From assembly GCA_964649845.1 (NCBI GenBank), contig CAZYSS010000049.1, forward strand, positions 1 through 15,415: a stretch of DNA of 15,415 nt. The letters run 5' to 3'. Under the pieces are notes generated by a model. That model was not told the DNA's origin. It made no database searches and saw only the letters and a list, made by a program, of their open reading frames with translations. Shown in pieces: positions 5,485 through 12,651 of this stretch. The DNA comes from RGIG3102 sp964649845 (lineage in GTDB: Bacteria; Bacillota; Clostridia; Oscillospirales; Ruminococcaceae). The position numbers and the translations under genes are program-made. Within the stretch, counting starts at the first letter, position 1. Each line of letters opens with the position of its first letter.

Positions 5485-6009
5485 ATTAGTACAAAAAAAG
5501 AAAAAGAACTTGAAATCAATGAAGAAATCAGAGACAAAGAAGTGAGAGTTATCGGTGCAGACGGCAGCCAGATGGGCGTTATGTCATCCGCAGCAGCACT
5601 CAAACTTGCAGAAGAAGCAAACCTTGACCTGGTTAAGATTGCTCCTACAGCCAATCCACCTGTTTGCCGCGTTATGGATTACGGCAAATATCGCTTTGAA
5701 CAGGCGAAAAAGGAAAAGGAAAACAGAAAGAACCAGAAAATTGTGGAAACAAAAGAAGTTCGTCTGTCACTGAACATTGATACCAATGACTTTAACACAA
5801 AAGTAAATCAGGCAAACAAGTTCCTTAAAAACGGTGATAAAGTTAAAGCAAGCATCCGTTTCAGAGGCCGTGAAATGGCTCATTCCAAAGCAGGTCTTGA
5901 TGTAATGGCACGTTTTGGCGAAGCTGTTGAAGGCGGCGTTATCGAAAAACAAGCAAAGCTCGAAGGCAGAAGCATGCAGATGGTTATTGCCCCAGCACCT
6001 AAAAAATAA
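5485..6009 (+). CDS. infC: Translation initiation factor IF-3, AUU start codon
   Basis: IF-3 binds the 30S subunit, prevents premature joining of 50S and checks the start codon-initiator tRNA match. There is no suitable ATG, GTG or TTG at the expected place. The frame instead has ATT at 5485-5487, 7 nt after a strong GGAGGTG (5471-5477), giving 174 residues, the normal IF-3 size. The start region reads (M)STKKEKELEINEEIRDKEVR. Typical N-domain sequence EEANLDLVKI and PPVCRVMDYGK follow, then a charged linker (FEQAKKEKENRKNQK) and the C-domain with FRGREM. An in-frame GTG at 5398 lies inside the leader and the terminator region and has no ribosome site. The AUU codon is the known device by which IF-3 represses its own synthesis. 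First gene of infC-rpmI-rplT. Confidence 0.95.
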   Translation: MSTKKEKELEINEEIRDKEVRVIGADGSQMGVMSSAAALKLAEEANLDLVKIAPTANPPVCRVMDYGKYRFEQAKKEKENRKNQKIVETKEVRLSLNIDTNDFNTKVNQANKFLKNGDKVKASIRFRGREMAHSKAGLDVMARFGEAVEGGVIEKQAKLEGRSMQMVIAPAPKK

Positions 6010-6027
6010 ACAGGAGGATTTTATCCA

Positions 6028-6228
6028 ATGAAGTACAAAATCAAAACACACACAGGCGCAAAGAAAAGATTTAAGCTGACAAAAAACGGCAAAATCAAAA
6101 GAGGTAAAGCATTTAGAAGCCATATCCTGACAAAAATGTCAACTAAGAGAAAAAGAAACCTTAGAAAAGGTGGCTACACAGATAAAACAAACACAGCTAC
6201 AATCAAAAAGCTGCTGCCATACGCTTAA
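6028..6228 (+). CDS. rpmI: Large-subunit ribosomal protein bL35
   Basis: The 66-residue, very basic protein has the standard bL35 pattern: MKYKIKTHTGAKKRFKLTKN at the start, GKIKRGKAFRSHILTKM in the middle, and a TIKKLLPYA end. It is a component of the 50S subunit. The ATG follows an AGGAGG (6013-6018) by 9 nt, 18 nt after infC. Length and position between infC and rplT are exactly as in most bacteria, so the assignment is secure. Confidence 0.98.
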   Translation: MKYKIKTHTGAKKRFKLTKNGKIKRGKAFRSHILTKMSTKRKRNLRKGGYTDKTNTATIKKLLPYA

Positions 6229-6278
6229 TTTGTGTAAAATTGTATAACTAAGATTGATATTAAAGGAGAGAAAATAGA

Positions 6279-6632
6279 ATGGCTCGTATTAAAGGCGCGA
6301 TGATGACTCGCAAAAGAAGAAATAAAACACTGAAACTGGCTAAAGGCTATTATGGTGCAAAATCCAAGCATTTCAAAATGGCTAAACAGCAGGTTATGAA
6401 AAGCGGCAACTACGCTTTTGTTGGCAGAAAACAGAAGAAAAGAGACTTCCGCAGACTGTGGATTACACGTATCTCCGCTGCAGTTAAAATGCACGGCATG
6501 AACTACTCCACATTCATGAACGGCCTGAAAAAAGCTGGTATCACACTGAACAGAAAAATGCTTTCCGAAATGGCTATCCACGACGCAGCAGCATTTGCTA
6601 GCCTGGTTGAAGTAGCTAAAAAAGCTCTGTAA
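6279..6632 (+). CDS. rplT: Large-subunit ribosomal protein bL20
   Basis: The 117-residue protein begins MARIKGAMMTRKRRNKTLKL and contains AKGYYGAKSKHFKMAKQQVM, RKQKKRDFRRLWITRISAA and the C-terminal globular segment ending in EVAKKAL. bL20 binds 23S rRNA early in 50S assembly. In Firmicutes it also represses its own operon by binding the infC leader, which fits the attenuated leader at 5319-5470. AAAGGAG (6264-6270) precedes the ATG by 8 nt. A 50-nt AT-rich gap separates it from rpmI, without a convincing separate promoter. Confidence 0.98.
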   Translation: MARIKGAMMTRKRRNKTLKLAKGYYGAKSKHFKMAKQQVMKSGNYAFVGRKQKKRDFRRLWITRISAAVKMHGMNYSTFMNGLKKAGITLNRKMLSEMAIHDAAAFASLVEVAKKAL

Positions 6633-6642
6633 TATATAAATC

Positions 6643-6671
6643 ACGCCTTGGCACAATCTGTGTCAGGGCGT
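6643..6671. repeat. 13-bp hairpin directly after rplT
   Basis: ACGCCTTGGCACA (6643-6655) pairs along its whole length with TGTGTCAGGGCGT (6659-6671), using two G-U pairs and a 3-nt loop. It begins 10 nt after the rplT stop. What follows is not U-rich, so it is not a simple terminator; it may protect or process the 3' end of the message. Confidence 0.7.
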
Positions 6672-6686
6672 AATTCGCGTTATAAA

Positions 6687-6709
6687 CCCCTTTTTTCAAG
6701 GGGCTTTTT
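6687..6709 (+). terminator. Terminator of infC-rpmI-rplT
   Basis: CCCCTT (6687-6692) and AAGGGG (6698-6703) form a stem with a 5-nt T-rich loop, followed by C and five T (6705-6709). Confidence 0.88.
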
Positions 6710-6720
6710 GGCGTGTCTGG

Positions 6721-6743
6721 CGGTTTATCCACAGGATAAACCG
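6721..6743. repeat. Perfect 10-bp palindrome containing a DnaA-box 9-mer
   Basis: CGGTTTATCC (6721-6730), ACA, and GGATAAACCG (6734-6743) form an exact dyad. Bases 6725-6733 read TTATCCACA, the perfect consensus DnaA box. Only one copy was noticed in this gap, and no AT-rich unwinding region or dnaA/dnaN genes are present, so this is not an origin. Confidence 0.6.
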
Positions 6744-6808
6744 CAGATATATTGTACATAATTCTTTATATATAAGGCAAAAAACATCACGGTTATTACA
6801 CTGCTTTG

Positions 6809-6843
6809 GGCAAAATTTTTTACACAGTGTAAAAGACTTTGCC
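6809..6843. promoter_or_regulatory. 35-bp interrupted dyad upstream of the RNA methyltransferase gene
   Basis: A 17-bp palindrome TTTTACACAGTGTAAAA (6818-6834) is flanked at equal distance (3 nt each side) by GGCAAA (6809-6814) and TTTGCC (6838-6843), all centred on 6826. A further half-site TTACACTG occurs at 6796-6803. It ends 21 bp before the start codon. A protein operator is the simplest reading; as RNA it would form a hairpin with a 3x3 internal loop. The binding factor cannot be named. Confidence 0.5.
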
Positions 6844-6864
6844 GGGCGCAGAAAGGTAAAATTT

Positions 6865-7629
6865 ATGATCAATCTCATTGAAAGCAAGGATAACCCAAAG
6901 GTTAAAAATGCACTGAAAATTGCAAACGATACATCATACCGCAGAAAAAACGGTGTCTTCTTTGCATCCACTTCCAAGGTGGTGCTGGACATTATTGAGG
7001 CAGGTTTTGTGCACCAGGCTGTGTTTGTGCTAAACACAGAATACGAAAAATTTGCGCACCGCTTGCCGGATGAAAATGTTTATCTGGTGTCACAGGCTGT
7101 GGCAGACAAGCTGAGCGAAGGCAAGACGGAAGATGGCATTTATGGTGTGTTTGAAATGAAACAGGCCGATGAAAACAGCATCTTTTCAGCAGACAGACTG
7201 CTGGTACTGCAGGATGTGCAGGACCCTAACAATATGGGTGCCATTATGAGAACTGCCCTTGGCTTTGGCTATGACAATGTGGTTGTCAGCGCAAAATGTG
7301 CAGATATATGGTCGCGCAAGGTTATCCGAACATCAATGACTGCCAGCGTAAAGTTGAATGTACTCAAAGTTACAGATATGGTGGCTTTTACACAGGCGCT
7401 GAACGAAAAGGGCTTCACAACTGTGGCTGCCTGCCTTGAGGGAGCACAGGAACTGGGTACAGTGCCTACAGAACTGCCTGTGGCGTTGTATATCGGCAAC
7501 GAAGGACAGGGATTGTCGGAGGATGTGATTGAAAGCTGCAAACTGAGGCTGAAGATACCTATGAGCGACAGGATTGAATCATTGAATGCGGCAGTATCTG
7601 CTGCGGTTCTTATGTGGGAGCTGCGATAA
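6865..7629 (+). CDS. TrmH/SpoU-family RNA 2'-O-methyltransferase
   Basis: The 254-residue protein is a SPOUT-class methyltransferase of the TrmH family, which methylates ribose 2'-OH of rRNA or tRNA using S-adenosylmethionine bound in a C-terminal trefoil knot. The N-terminal substrate-binding part starts with ESKDNPKVKNALK (residues 6-18). Catalytic motif 1 is DVQDPNNMGAIMRTALGFG (117-135), motif 2 LYIGNEGQGLSED (208-220), and motif 3 IPMSDRIESLNAAVSAAVLM (231-250). Size fits RlmB/YsgA-like proteins; the exact target base is not predictable here. A short AAAGG (6851-6855) precedes the ATG. The stop overlaps the dprA start (TAATG). Its place between rplT and dprA is common in Clostridia. Expression may depend on the dyad at 6809-6843 or on read-through, because no convincing promoter was found in the gap. 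Confidence 0.9.
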   Translation: MINLIESKDNPKVKNALKIANDTSYRRKNGVFFASTSKVVLDIIEAGFVHQAVFVLNTEYEKFAHRLPDENVYLVSQAVADKLSEGKTEDGIYGVFEMKQADENSIFSADRLLVLQDVQDPNNMGAIMRTALGFGYDNVVVSAKCADIWSRKVIRTSMTASVKLNVLKVTDMVAFTQALNEKGFTTVAACLEGAQELGTVPTELPVALYIGNEGQGLSEDVIESCKLRLKIPMSDRIESLNAAVSAAVLMWELR

Positions 7630-8714
7630 TGAAACAGCTGTATGATATCTGGTTCAGTTATATTATGGGTGTGAACTGCACAAACGGGCAGCAGGTTGCT
7701 GCCAGCGGCTATGGACCGCGGCTGTTTTATAACTGCCGTCAGGACCTGGCACAGTTCAACATATTTACCAACAGGCAGATGGAAATGGCTGCTGCCACAA
7801 GCATTGATGATGTGGCAGGCATACATAAGCTCCATCTGGCAAACAATATAAAGTCGGTGAATTACACCGACCGGGATTTTCCCCGCAGGCTGAAAAATAT
7901 CCCTTCAGCGCCACTGGTGCTGTATTATAAAGGGGATTTGTCCCTGCTGGATGCACCATATACAGTGGGCATAGTGGGCAGCCGCCGCTGCAATGCCGAA
8001 GGTGAAAAGGCCTGCAGCCTGATTGCCGCAGAGGTGGCAGCAGGCGGTGCGGTGGTTGTTAGCGGTCTGGCACAGGGAGTGGATAGCATTGCACACAAAG
8101 GCGCAGTGTCGGCAAAGGGAAAGACAGTGGCTTTCCTGGGCACACCGCTGGATGAATATTTCCCTAAAACAAACAAAAACTTTCAGGATAAACTGGCTGA
8201 AGAACATCTGGTGGTCAGTGAATTTCATTGCACATATTCATACTTCAGTGCAAACTTTATATTCAGAAACAGACTTATAGCCGCTGCCAGTGATGCATTG
8301 TGCGTAGTGCAGGCAAAGGAGAAAAGCGGCAGTCTGGCAACTGTTAACAGGGCCATAGAATATGACAAACTGGTGTTTACAGTGCCCGGCAGTATATTCA
8401 GCCCGACCTATGGCGGCAGCAACCGTCTGCTGACAGATGGTCTGGCACATGCTGTGACAAATGGAAAACAGATTCTGGATTATCTTGGCATTGTGCAACA
8501 GGAGCGGGCAGAAGAAGCTGCTGCTCCGGATTATTCCGGTCTTGATGATACGGCTGCTGCTGTGCTGCAGGTAATGGATGGTGCCATGAACGCCAATCTT
8601 ATTATCCGTGCCAGTGGGCTGAAAGCAAATGTGGTGAAAGCCACACTTACCTCCCTGGAAATTGACGGCTGGGTAAGCCGCAGCGATACAGGGGAGTATA
8701 TACGCACAAAATGA
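7629..8714 (+). CDS. dprA: DNA processing protein DprA (Smf family)
   Basis: DprA binds incoming single-stranded DNA and loads RecA during natural transformation; it is widespread even in bacteria not known to be competent. The 361-residue protein has the Rossmann-like core with VGIVGSRR (residues 113-120), SGLAQGVDSIAHKGA (145-159), FPKTNKNF (178-185), SEF (197-199), FIFRNRLIAAASDALCVVQA (210-229), SGSLATV (233-239), VPGS (252-255) and GGSNRLLTDG (262-271). A C-terminal winged-helix part covers about 303-361. A helical N-terminal region (1-80) precedes the core. I chose ATG 7629 because it overlaps the previous stop as TAATG and has GGGAG (7616-7620) upstream; an in-frame GTG at 7614 adds five residues but lacks a ribosome site. 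It sits immediately upstream of topA, a very common arrangement. Confidence 0.95.
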   Translation: MKQLYDIWFSYIMGVNCTNGQQVAASGYGPRLFYNCRQDLAQFNIFTNRQMEMAAATSIDDVAGIHKLHLANNIKSVNYTDRDFPRRLKNIPSAPLVLYYKGDLSLLDAPYTVGIVGSRRCNAEGEKACSLIAAEVAAGGAVVVSGLAQGVDSIAHKGAVSAKGKTVAFLGTPLDEYFPKTNKNFQDKLAEEHLVVSEFHCTYSYFSANFIFRNRLIAAASDALCVVQAKEKSGSLATVNRAIEYDKLVFTVPGSIFSPTYGGSNRLLTDGLAHAVTNGKQILDYLGIVQQERAEEAAAPDYSGLDDTAAAVLQVMDGAMNANLIIRASGLKANVVKATLTSLEIDGWVSRSDTGEYIRTK

Positions 8715-8780
8715 GCATATATGGACAGCGAAGAAATACACTGAAAGTAAAACGCTGTTATGAAATACAAGGAGAACAAT

Positions 8781-10895
8781 ATGTCAAATCTTGTTATTGT
8801 GGAATCACCTGCAAAAGCAAAGACAATTAAAAAATATCTGGGTGACGATTACAATGTAATCGCATCTATGGGTCATGTGCGCGACCTGCCTAAAGGGCAG
8901 ATTGCCATTGACTTTGACAATAATTTCAAACCAAGATATATAAATATTCCGGGCAAAAGCAAGCTGATAAAAGAGCTGAAAGAAAAAGCAGCAGCCAGTG
9001 ATATGGTTTATCTGGCAACTGACCCGGACCGTGAAGGTGAAGCTATTTCATGGCATCTGGCACATATTCTGAAACTGGATACCACACAACAGAACAGAGT
9101 GACCTTTGGCGAAATCACCAAAAAAGGTATTACAGACGGTATGGCCAACAAACGCACCATCGATATGGACCTTATCAATGCACAGCAGGCCAGAAGAATT
9201 CTGGACAGAATTGTGGGTTACAAGCTGTCACCGTTCCTGTGGAAAAAAGTTAAAGGCGGTCTTTCCGCCGGCCGTGTACAGTCAGTTGCAGTAAGGCTGA
9301 TTGTGGACAGACACAGAGAAATCGAAGCGTTTATACCGCAGGAATACTGGAATATTGACGCTGTGCTGTCACCATCTGGCTCTGCCAAGAAATTCCGTGC
9401 CAGATACTGGGGTACAGATAGTAAGAAGATTACGGTGGCCAACGAAGAACAGGCACTGAAAATCAAATCAGAAAGCGAAAATTCAAAATTTGAGATTGTA
9501 AAAATCACAAAAGGCGAAAGAAAACGTGTACCTGCACCGCCATTTACCACATCATCCTTGCAGCAGGAAGCCAGCCGCCGTCTGGGCTTTACAGCCCTGA
9601 GAACAATGCGCGCTGCCCAGACTTTGTATGAAGGTGTAGAGGTGAACGGTTACGGCACACTTGGTCTTATCACATATATGAGAACAGATTCCCTGCGCAT
9701 CTCTGACGAAGCATATTTTGCCGCAAAGGGATTTATCGGCGAAAAATATGGCAATAATTATGTTCCGCCATACCGCAGAAACTACAAGACAAAAAACAAT
9801 GCACAGGATGCCCACGAAGCTATCCGCCCTACAAATGTGAATATCACACCGGAAATTGCCTATGGCAGTCTGTCCGGTGATGTGGCAAAGCTGTATAAGC
9901 TTATCTGGGAACGCTTTATGGCCAGCCAGATGGCTGACTGTGTGCAGGAAACTGTAAGCGTGGATATATCTGCAGACAGACATCTGTACAAAGCCACAGG
10001 TTACACAGTGCTGTTTGACGGTTTCACTGCATTGTATGAAGAACAGACAGACGAAAAGAAAGAAAAGGAAACTGCACTGCCACCGCTGGAAAAAGATACA
10101 AAGCTGAAGCTGAAAGAAATGGAAGCAGAGCAGAAATTCACGCAGCCGCCGTCAGAATACACAGAAGCCACACTTATCAAGGCTCTGGAAGAAAACGGCA
10201 TCGGCCGTCCGTCCACATATGCGCCAATCATCTACACAATCATTGAGCGCGGCTATGTGGAAAGAAACGCCAAAAAGCTGATGCCTACACCGCTGGGTAT
10301 CACAGTAAACGATGTGCTGATGGCACAGTTCAACGATATTGTGGATGTTAAATTCTCCGCCAATATGGAGAACAATCTGGATAAAATTGAAGAGGGCACA
10401 GTAGAATGGACAGAGATTATCCGTCAGTTCTATGATGTTTTCCAGGCGGATCTGGACAAGGCTGAAAAGGAAATGGACGGCCAGAAAGTAAAAGTGCCTG
10501 AAGTTTTGACAGATGAAATCTGTGAACTGTGCGGAAAGCCGATGGTTATCAAAACAGGCCGCTATGGTAAATTTATGGCCTGCAGCGGTTTCCCTGAATG
10601 TACAAATACAAAGAAAATTGTGAAATATGCAAAAGGTGCCTGCCCTAAATGTGGCGGCAGAATACTGCAGCTGACAAGCAAGCGTGGCAGGGTGTTCTAT
10701 GCCTGTGAAAACGGTACAGCCTGCGGATTTATGTCCTGGGAAGAACCTACAGACAAAACCTGTCCGACCTGCGGCAGCACACTTTTCAAAAAATCCACCA
10801 AAGGCGCACAGCCTCACTGTATAAAAGAAGGCTGTCTTGAATGTTCTGCTGCTGCGCCATCCACAAGAGGCAGAAAGAAAAAGGCAGAAAAATAA
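8781..10895 (+). CDS. topA: DNA topoisomerase I (type IA)
   Basis: TopA relaxes negative supercoils by cutting one strand through a 5'-phosphotyrosine link. The 704-residue protein starts MSNLVIVESPAKAKTI (TOPRIM domain) and has GHVRDLPK (31-38), the metal-binding DPDREGE (81-87), QARRILDRIVGYKLSP (136-151), LSAGRVQSVA (161-170), and TYMRTDS (298-304), in which Tyr299 is the catalytic residue. AHEAIRPT (344-351) and GIGRPSTYAPI (473-483) follow. Three C-terminal zinc ribbons are visible: Cys581/584/601/607, Cys621/624/642/648, and Cys661/664/680 with 685 or 688. It ends in a lysine-rich tail. ATG 8781 is chosen because AAGGAG (8769-8774) lies 6 nt before it and homologues start at this position; an ATG at 8760 lacks a ribosome site. 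Confidence 0.98.
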   Translation: MSNLVIVESPAKAKTIKKYLGDDYNVIASMGHVRDLPKGQIAIDFDNNFKPRYINIPGKSKLIKELKEKAAASDMVYLATDPDREGEAISWHLAHILKLDTTQQNRVTFGEITKKGITDGMANKRTIDMDLINAQQARRILDRIVGYKLSPFLWKKVKGGLSAGRVQSVAVRLIVDRHREIEAFIPQEYWNIDAVLSPSGSAKKFRARYWGTDSKKITVANEEQALKIKSESENSKFEIVKITKGERKRVPAPPFTTSSLQQEASRRLGFTALRTMRAAQTLYEGVEVNGYGTLGLITYMRTDSLRISDEAYFAAKGFIGEKYGNNYVPPYRRNYKTKNNAQDAHEAIRPTNVNITPEIAYGSLSGDVAKLYKLIWERFMASQMADCVQETVSVDISADRHLYKATGYTVLFDGFTALYEEQTDEKKEKETALPPLEKDTKLKLKEMEAEQKFTQPPSEYTEATLIKALEENGIGRPSTYAPIIYTIIERGYVERNAKKLMPTPLGITVNDVLMAQFNDIVDVKFSANMENNLDKIEEGTVEWTEIIRQFYDVFQADLDKAEKEMDGQKVKVPEVLTDEICELCGKPMVIKTGRYGKFMACSGFPECTNTKKIVKYAKGACPKCGGRILQLTSKRGRVFYACENGTACGFMSWEEPTDKTCPTCGSTLFKKSTKGAQPHCIKEGCLECSAAAPSTRGRKKKAEK

Positions 10896-10897
10896 TT

Positions 10898-12202
10898 ATG
10901 GAAAAAAGAGTAAAAATTCTGGGTGCGGGTCTGGCCGGCTGTGAAGCTGCGTACTTCCTGGCACAGCGTGGTGTACAGGTTATGCTGTATGAACAGAAGC
11001 CTGTGAAGTTTTCACCTGCCCATAAAAACGAAAATTTTGCTGAACTGGTTTGCTCTAACAGTCTGAAAAGCATGAGAGAGGACTCCTGCCAGGGGATGCT
11101 GAAAAATGAGATGAAGCATTTTGGTTCAATCGTGCTGCAGGCAGCATATGACTGTGCAGTGCCGGCAGGCGGTGCACTGGCTGTTGACAGGGATATTTTC
11201 AGCGAAATAATTACACAAAAAGTTAAAAATCATCCAAATATTACAATTTGTTATGAAGAAGTGACAGATATTGATACCGACGAGCTGACAATTGTTGCCA
11301 CAGGCCCGCTGACAGAAGGGGCTTTGTATAACAAAATCAAGGATATGTGCGGTGCAGGTATGTCTTTCTATGATGCTGCTGCTCCTATTGTTATGGCGGA
11401 CAGCATAGATATGGAAAAGGTTTTTGCTGCCAGCCGTTACGGCAAAGGCGATGACGATTACCTGAACTGCCCTTTCAACAAAGAGGAATATGATGCGTTC
11501 TATGAAGCGCTGGTAAACGCAGAGCGCGCTCCGCTGAAAAGCTTTGAGGATGACCTGACAGTTTACGAAGGCTGTATGCCTGTAGAGGTTATGGCAGGCC
11601 GCGGTGCAGACACACTGCGCTATGGTCCTATGCGTCCAGTTGGTCTGCGCGACCCACGCACAGGCCACCGCCCATGGGCAAATGTACAGCTGAGATGCGA
11701 AAATGCAGAAAAAACAATGTACAACCTGGTTGGCTTTCAGACAAACCTTAAATGGGGCGAACAGAAAAGGGTGTTCGGTATGATTCCGGGACTGGAAAAT
11801 GCACAGTTTGTGCGCTATGGTGTAATGCACAGAAACAGCTTTATCAATTCACCAAAGGTGCTCACCGACACTTTGAGCCTGAAAGAATACCCTAATGTGT
11901 ACTTTGCAGGGCAGATTACAGGCATGGAAGGCTATACAGAAAGCAGTATGTGCGGTCTGCTGGCAGGCTATTTTGTATGGTGCAGACTGAAAGATGTTCA
12001 GCCGCAGATTCCTGAGCTGACTACCATCAGCGGTGCACTGCTGAACTATATTACAACACCAAACAAGGATTTCCAGCCGATGGGTGCCAATATGGGTATT
12101 CTGCCACCGCTGGAAAACCATATCCGTGACAAACGTGAAAGATATATGGCTTTGTCTGTAAGAGGCAAGGCGGCTATTGAAGAAATCGATATGTCATTTT
12201 AA
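10898..12202 (+). CDS. trmFO: tRNA m5U54 methyltransferase, folate/FAD dependent
   Basis: TrmFO makes 5-methyluridine at tRNA position 54 using methylenetetrahydrofolate as carbon donor and FADH2 as reductant. The 434-residue protein opens with the FAD-binding VKILGAGLAGCEAAYFLAQR (residues 5-24), then FAELVCSNSLKS (47-58), VYEGCMPVEVMAGRG (222-236), LRYGPMRPVGLRDP (about 240-253) and GQITGMEGYTES (near the C-terminal third). Cys226 matches the catalytic Cys226 reported for the Bacillus subtilis enzyme, and Cys52 corresponds to its Cys53. The ATG at 10898 is only 2 nt after the topA stop; the ribosome site (AAAGG at 10880-10884) is weak and far, so translation probably depends on coupling to topA. 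A longer in-frame start at 10841 lies inside topA and adds 19 unconserved residues. Confidence 0.96.
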   Translation: MEKRVKILGAGLAGCEAAYFLAQRGVQVMLYEQKPVKFSPAHKNENFAELVCSNSLKSMREDSCQGMLKNEMKHFGSIVLQAAYDCAVPAGGALAVDRDIFSEIITQKVKNHPNITICYEEVTDIDTDELTIVATGPLTEGALYNKIKDMCGAGMSFYDAAAPIVMADSIDMEKVFAASRYGKGDDDYLNCPFNKEEYDAFYEALVNAERAPLKSFEDDLTVYEGCMPVEVMAGRGADTLRYGPMRPVGLRDPRTGHRPWANVQLRCENAEKTMYNLVGFQTNLKWGEQKRVFGMIPGLENAQFVRYGVMHRNSFINSPKVLTDTLSLKEYPNVYFAGQITGMEGYTESSMCGLLAGYFVWCRLKDVQPQIPELTTISGALLNYITTPNKDFQPMGANMGILPPLENHIRDKRERYMALSVRGKAAIEEIDMSF

Positions 12203-12214
12203 GGGGGATTTGCT

Positions 12215-12619
12215 ATGAAAAGTATCAAACCCGGCCGCTTCAATTCCGGTCAGAATATTGTAGGTGTTATATTCGGCATTGTATTTGTAATCTTTTGGAC
12301 CGGTACCGCTGTTTCTATGGGAGCACCTGTTATATTTCCGTTATTTGGCATTGGCATGTTGATTATGCTGATAATTGAATTGGTGAAAAATATTCATAAC
12401 TTTACAAATAAAAACAGATATTCAGAATTTGATGTTGTTGACAGTACCGAAGAACCTGATCCATGGAACGAAAAATTTTATCAGGAACAGACATATGCGG
12501 ATTTTAACACGGAAGAAACGGAAATGTTGTATTGCCCTTACTGTGGCATGAAGATTGCACATGATTTTGAATATTGCCCTAAATGTGGCAAAAAATTGCC
12601 ATTTGAAATTAACTATTGA
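12215..12619 (+). CDS. Small membrane protein with C-terminal zinc ribbon, function unknown
   Basis: I do not recognise a characterised family for this 134-residue protein. Two hydrophobic segments (about residues 14-30 and 36-57) form a likely membrane hairpin. A polar, acidic linker (about 66-104) follows, then a C-terminal zinc ribbon CPYCG-x10-CPKCG with Cys107, Cys110, Cys121 and Cys124. Both ends are probably cytosolic. AAGGGGG (12201-12207) overlaps the trmFO stop and lies 7 nt before the ATG. The gene separates trmFO from plsX, a place where other Firmicutes often carry xerC, hslVU and codY. Such zinc-ribbon membrane proteins are common in Clostridia, and the ribbon type is seen in many unrelated proteins, so it gives no function. 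Confidence 0.8.
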   Translation: MKSIKPGRFNSGQNIVGVIFGIVFVIFWTGTAVSMGAPVIFPLFGIGMLIMLIIELVKNIHNFTNKNRYSEFDVVDSTEEPDPWNEKFYQEQTYADFNTEETEMLYCPYCGMKIAHDFEYCPKCGKKLPFEINY

Positions 12620-12651
12620 TTTACATACCTTTTAGCGAAAGGAGAAACAAA

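Noticed and set aside
6721..6743. Replication origin at the DnaA box
   Set aside because: There is a single box, no dnaA/dnaN genes and no clustered boxes, so only a lone site is claimed.
8725..8758. ACAGCG/CGCTGT inverted repeat between dprA and topA
   Set aside because: Six-base arms with a 22-nt gap and no U-run or promoter link are within chance expectation.
8760..8780. Earlier ATG for topA
   Set aside because: There is no ribosome site in front, while ATG 8781 follows AAGGAG and matches the family N-terminus.
10152..10817. 221-codon minus-strand frame inside topA
   Set aside because: It is the antisense shadow of the conserved TopA catalytic and zinc-ribbon region.
10841..10897. Longer start for trmFO inside topA
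   Set aside because: The extra 19 residues are translated topA 3' sequence in another frame and precede the conserved FAD-binding start.
12616..12651. TTG start for plsX
   Set aside because: It overlaps the zinc-ribbon gene and the ribosome site itself; ATG 12652 fits the family.
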